Origin: Roseovarius spongiae
GTDB lineage: Bacteria; Pseudomonadota; Alphaproteobacteria; Rhodobacterales; Rhodobacteraceae
Direction: 5' to 3'
Assembly: GCF_003651245.1 (NCBI RefSeq)
Contig: NZ_RAPE01000001.1
Coordinates: 496,001 to 560,000, forward strand
DNA: 64,000 nucleotides
Shown: piece after piece, positions 63,481 to 64,000 of the stretch
How the letters are laid out: every line of letters begins with the position of its first letter
Position numbering within the stretch: position 1 is the stretch's first letter
Translations under genes and position numbers: made by a program
Notes under the pieces: model-generated
What the model was told of the DNA's origin: nothing
The model's input: only the letters and a program-made list of their open reading frames with translations
Databases searched by the model: none

Positions 63481-64000
63481 TCAGAGCTTCTCGGTCAGTT
63501 CCGGCACGGCGTCGAACAGGTCGGCGACGAGGCCGTAATCGGCCACCTGGAAGATCGGCGCCTCCTCGTCCTTGTTGATGGCGACGATGATCTTCGAATC
63601 CTTCATCCCCGCGAGGTGCTGGATCGCCCCCGAGATGCCGACCGCGACATAGAGATCGGGAGCCACGACCTTGCCGGTCTGCCCGACCTGCCAGTCGTTC
63701 GGCGCATAGCCCGAATCGACCGCCGCGCGCGAGGCGCCGACGGCGGCGCCGAGCTTGTCGGCGAGCTTCTCGATCAGCGCGAAATCCTCCTCGGAACCGA
63801 CGCCGCGACCGCCCGAGACGACCACGCCGGCCGAGGTGAGCTCGGGGCGGTCGCTTTCGGCGACCTTGTCCTCGACCCATTCGGACAGGCCGGGGTCGGC
63901 GGGCACGTCCACCGTCTCGACCGAGGCCGCGCCGCCGGTCCCGGCGGCGTCGAAGGTCGAGGTGCGGAAGGTGACGACCTTCTTGGCGTCCGAGGATTTG
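63481..64000 (-). CDS. etfA: Electron transfer flavoprotein alpha subunit, C-terminal part
   Basis: Only the last ~170 residues lie in the window; the gene runs off the right edge. The FAD-binding domain of EtfA is clear: [80 protein letters not shown]. EtfAB carries electrons from acyl-CoA dehydrogenases, such as the probable mcd at 54926, to the quinone pool. The start and etfB are outside the window; a GTG at 63912 is internal. Confidence 0.95.
   Translation of the reverse strand, partial: KSSDAKKVVTFRTSTFDAAGTGGAASVETVDVPADPGLSEWVEDKVAESDRPELTSAGVVVSGGRGVGSEEDFALIEKLADKLGAAVGASRAAVDSGYAPNDWQVGQTGKVVAPDLYVAVGISGAIQHLAGMKDSKIIVAINKDEEAPIFQVADYGLVADLFDAVPELTEKL

Noticed and set aside
1-64000. 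CRISPR array, prophage, insertion sequence, tRNA or rRNA genes
   Set aside because: No regularly spaced repeats, transposase, integrase or phage genes, and no cloverleaf-like CCA-ending sequence were noticed by reading; a tRNA or Infernal scan would settle the RNA genes.

Overview
The window is ordinary chromosomal DNA of a GC-rich alphaproteobacterium of the family Rhodobacteraceae (roseobacter/Paracoccus/Rhodobacter type). This rests on a GcrA cell-cycle regulator, a phaZ-phaC-phaP-phaR polyhydroxyalkanoate locus with TGC-rich PhaR boxes, the order ihfB-lapA-trpF-trpB, a likely methylsuccinyl-CoA dehydrogenase of the ethylmalonyl-CoA pathway, and several short families typical of this group (DUF1467, DUF6455, DUF6473, DUF1127). 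I found no tRNA or rRNA gene, insertion sequence, prophage or CRISPR array. Genes are dense: the largest gene-free gap is about 296 bases (1616-1911).

Layout. 1-5255: end of a Ca2+/cation antiporter, a pteridine-reductase-like SDR, uvrC, and pgsA-moaD-moaE. 5315-12368: a hemerythrin protein, a GNAT acetyltransferase, a response regulator, methylmalonyl-CoA epimerase with a DUF1467 partner, a nitroreductase/EI24 pair, an M48 lipoprotein protease, an IMPACT-domain protein, DUF6455 and a hemolysin-III protein. 12533-21296: rimO, an AsmA protein, gcrA, an ABC-2 permease, argD-argF and gnd. 21373-29741: a LysR/sterol-desaturase divergent pair, hrpB, a DUF3108 protein, meaB and an ABC exporter. 30001-35989: rpmB, a compact hpsN-cuyA-racemase operon with the look of organosulfonate catabolism, a lipoprotein and lepA. 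36087-37976: a small membrane protein, two tandem secreted Cys-containing paralogs, a cold-shock protein and an ArsC/Spx-like protein. 37955-40521 (minus strand): a four-gene bufferin/gig-type RiPP operon (DUF2282 precursor, DUF692 MNIO enzyme, DUF2063 partner, DoxX membrane protein). 40814-50058: thrS, a four-gene operon ending in an alpha/beta hydrolase without its nucleophile, then the PHA locus. 50074-56620: LysR, three aminotransferases (fold-type IV, DegT family, GabT) and the likely mcd. 56765-64000: a TauE-type exporter, ihfB-lapA-trpF, a methyltransferase, trpB, a DUF1127 protein, hbd, a DUF6473-like protein and the C-terminal part of etfA.

How the genes fit together. PHA synthesis, granule coating, depolymerisation and repression sit together under PhaR boxes. 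Crotonyl-CoA/hydroxybutyryl-CoA chemistry (hbd, etfA), the likely mcd, methylmalonyl-CoA epimerase and meaB are pieces of one acetyl-CoA assimilation network spread over the window. The most notable accessory modules are the bufferin-type RiPP operon, which by family knowledge makes a modified-cysteine, copper-binding periplasmic peptide, and the hpsN-cuyA-racemase operon. Smaller signals are a cluster of GANTC sites in an AT-rich island upstream of uvrC, a dispersed intergenic repeat that supplies the 3' end of argD, and a 39-base imperfect palindrome next to the DegT aminotransferase start.
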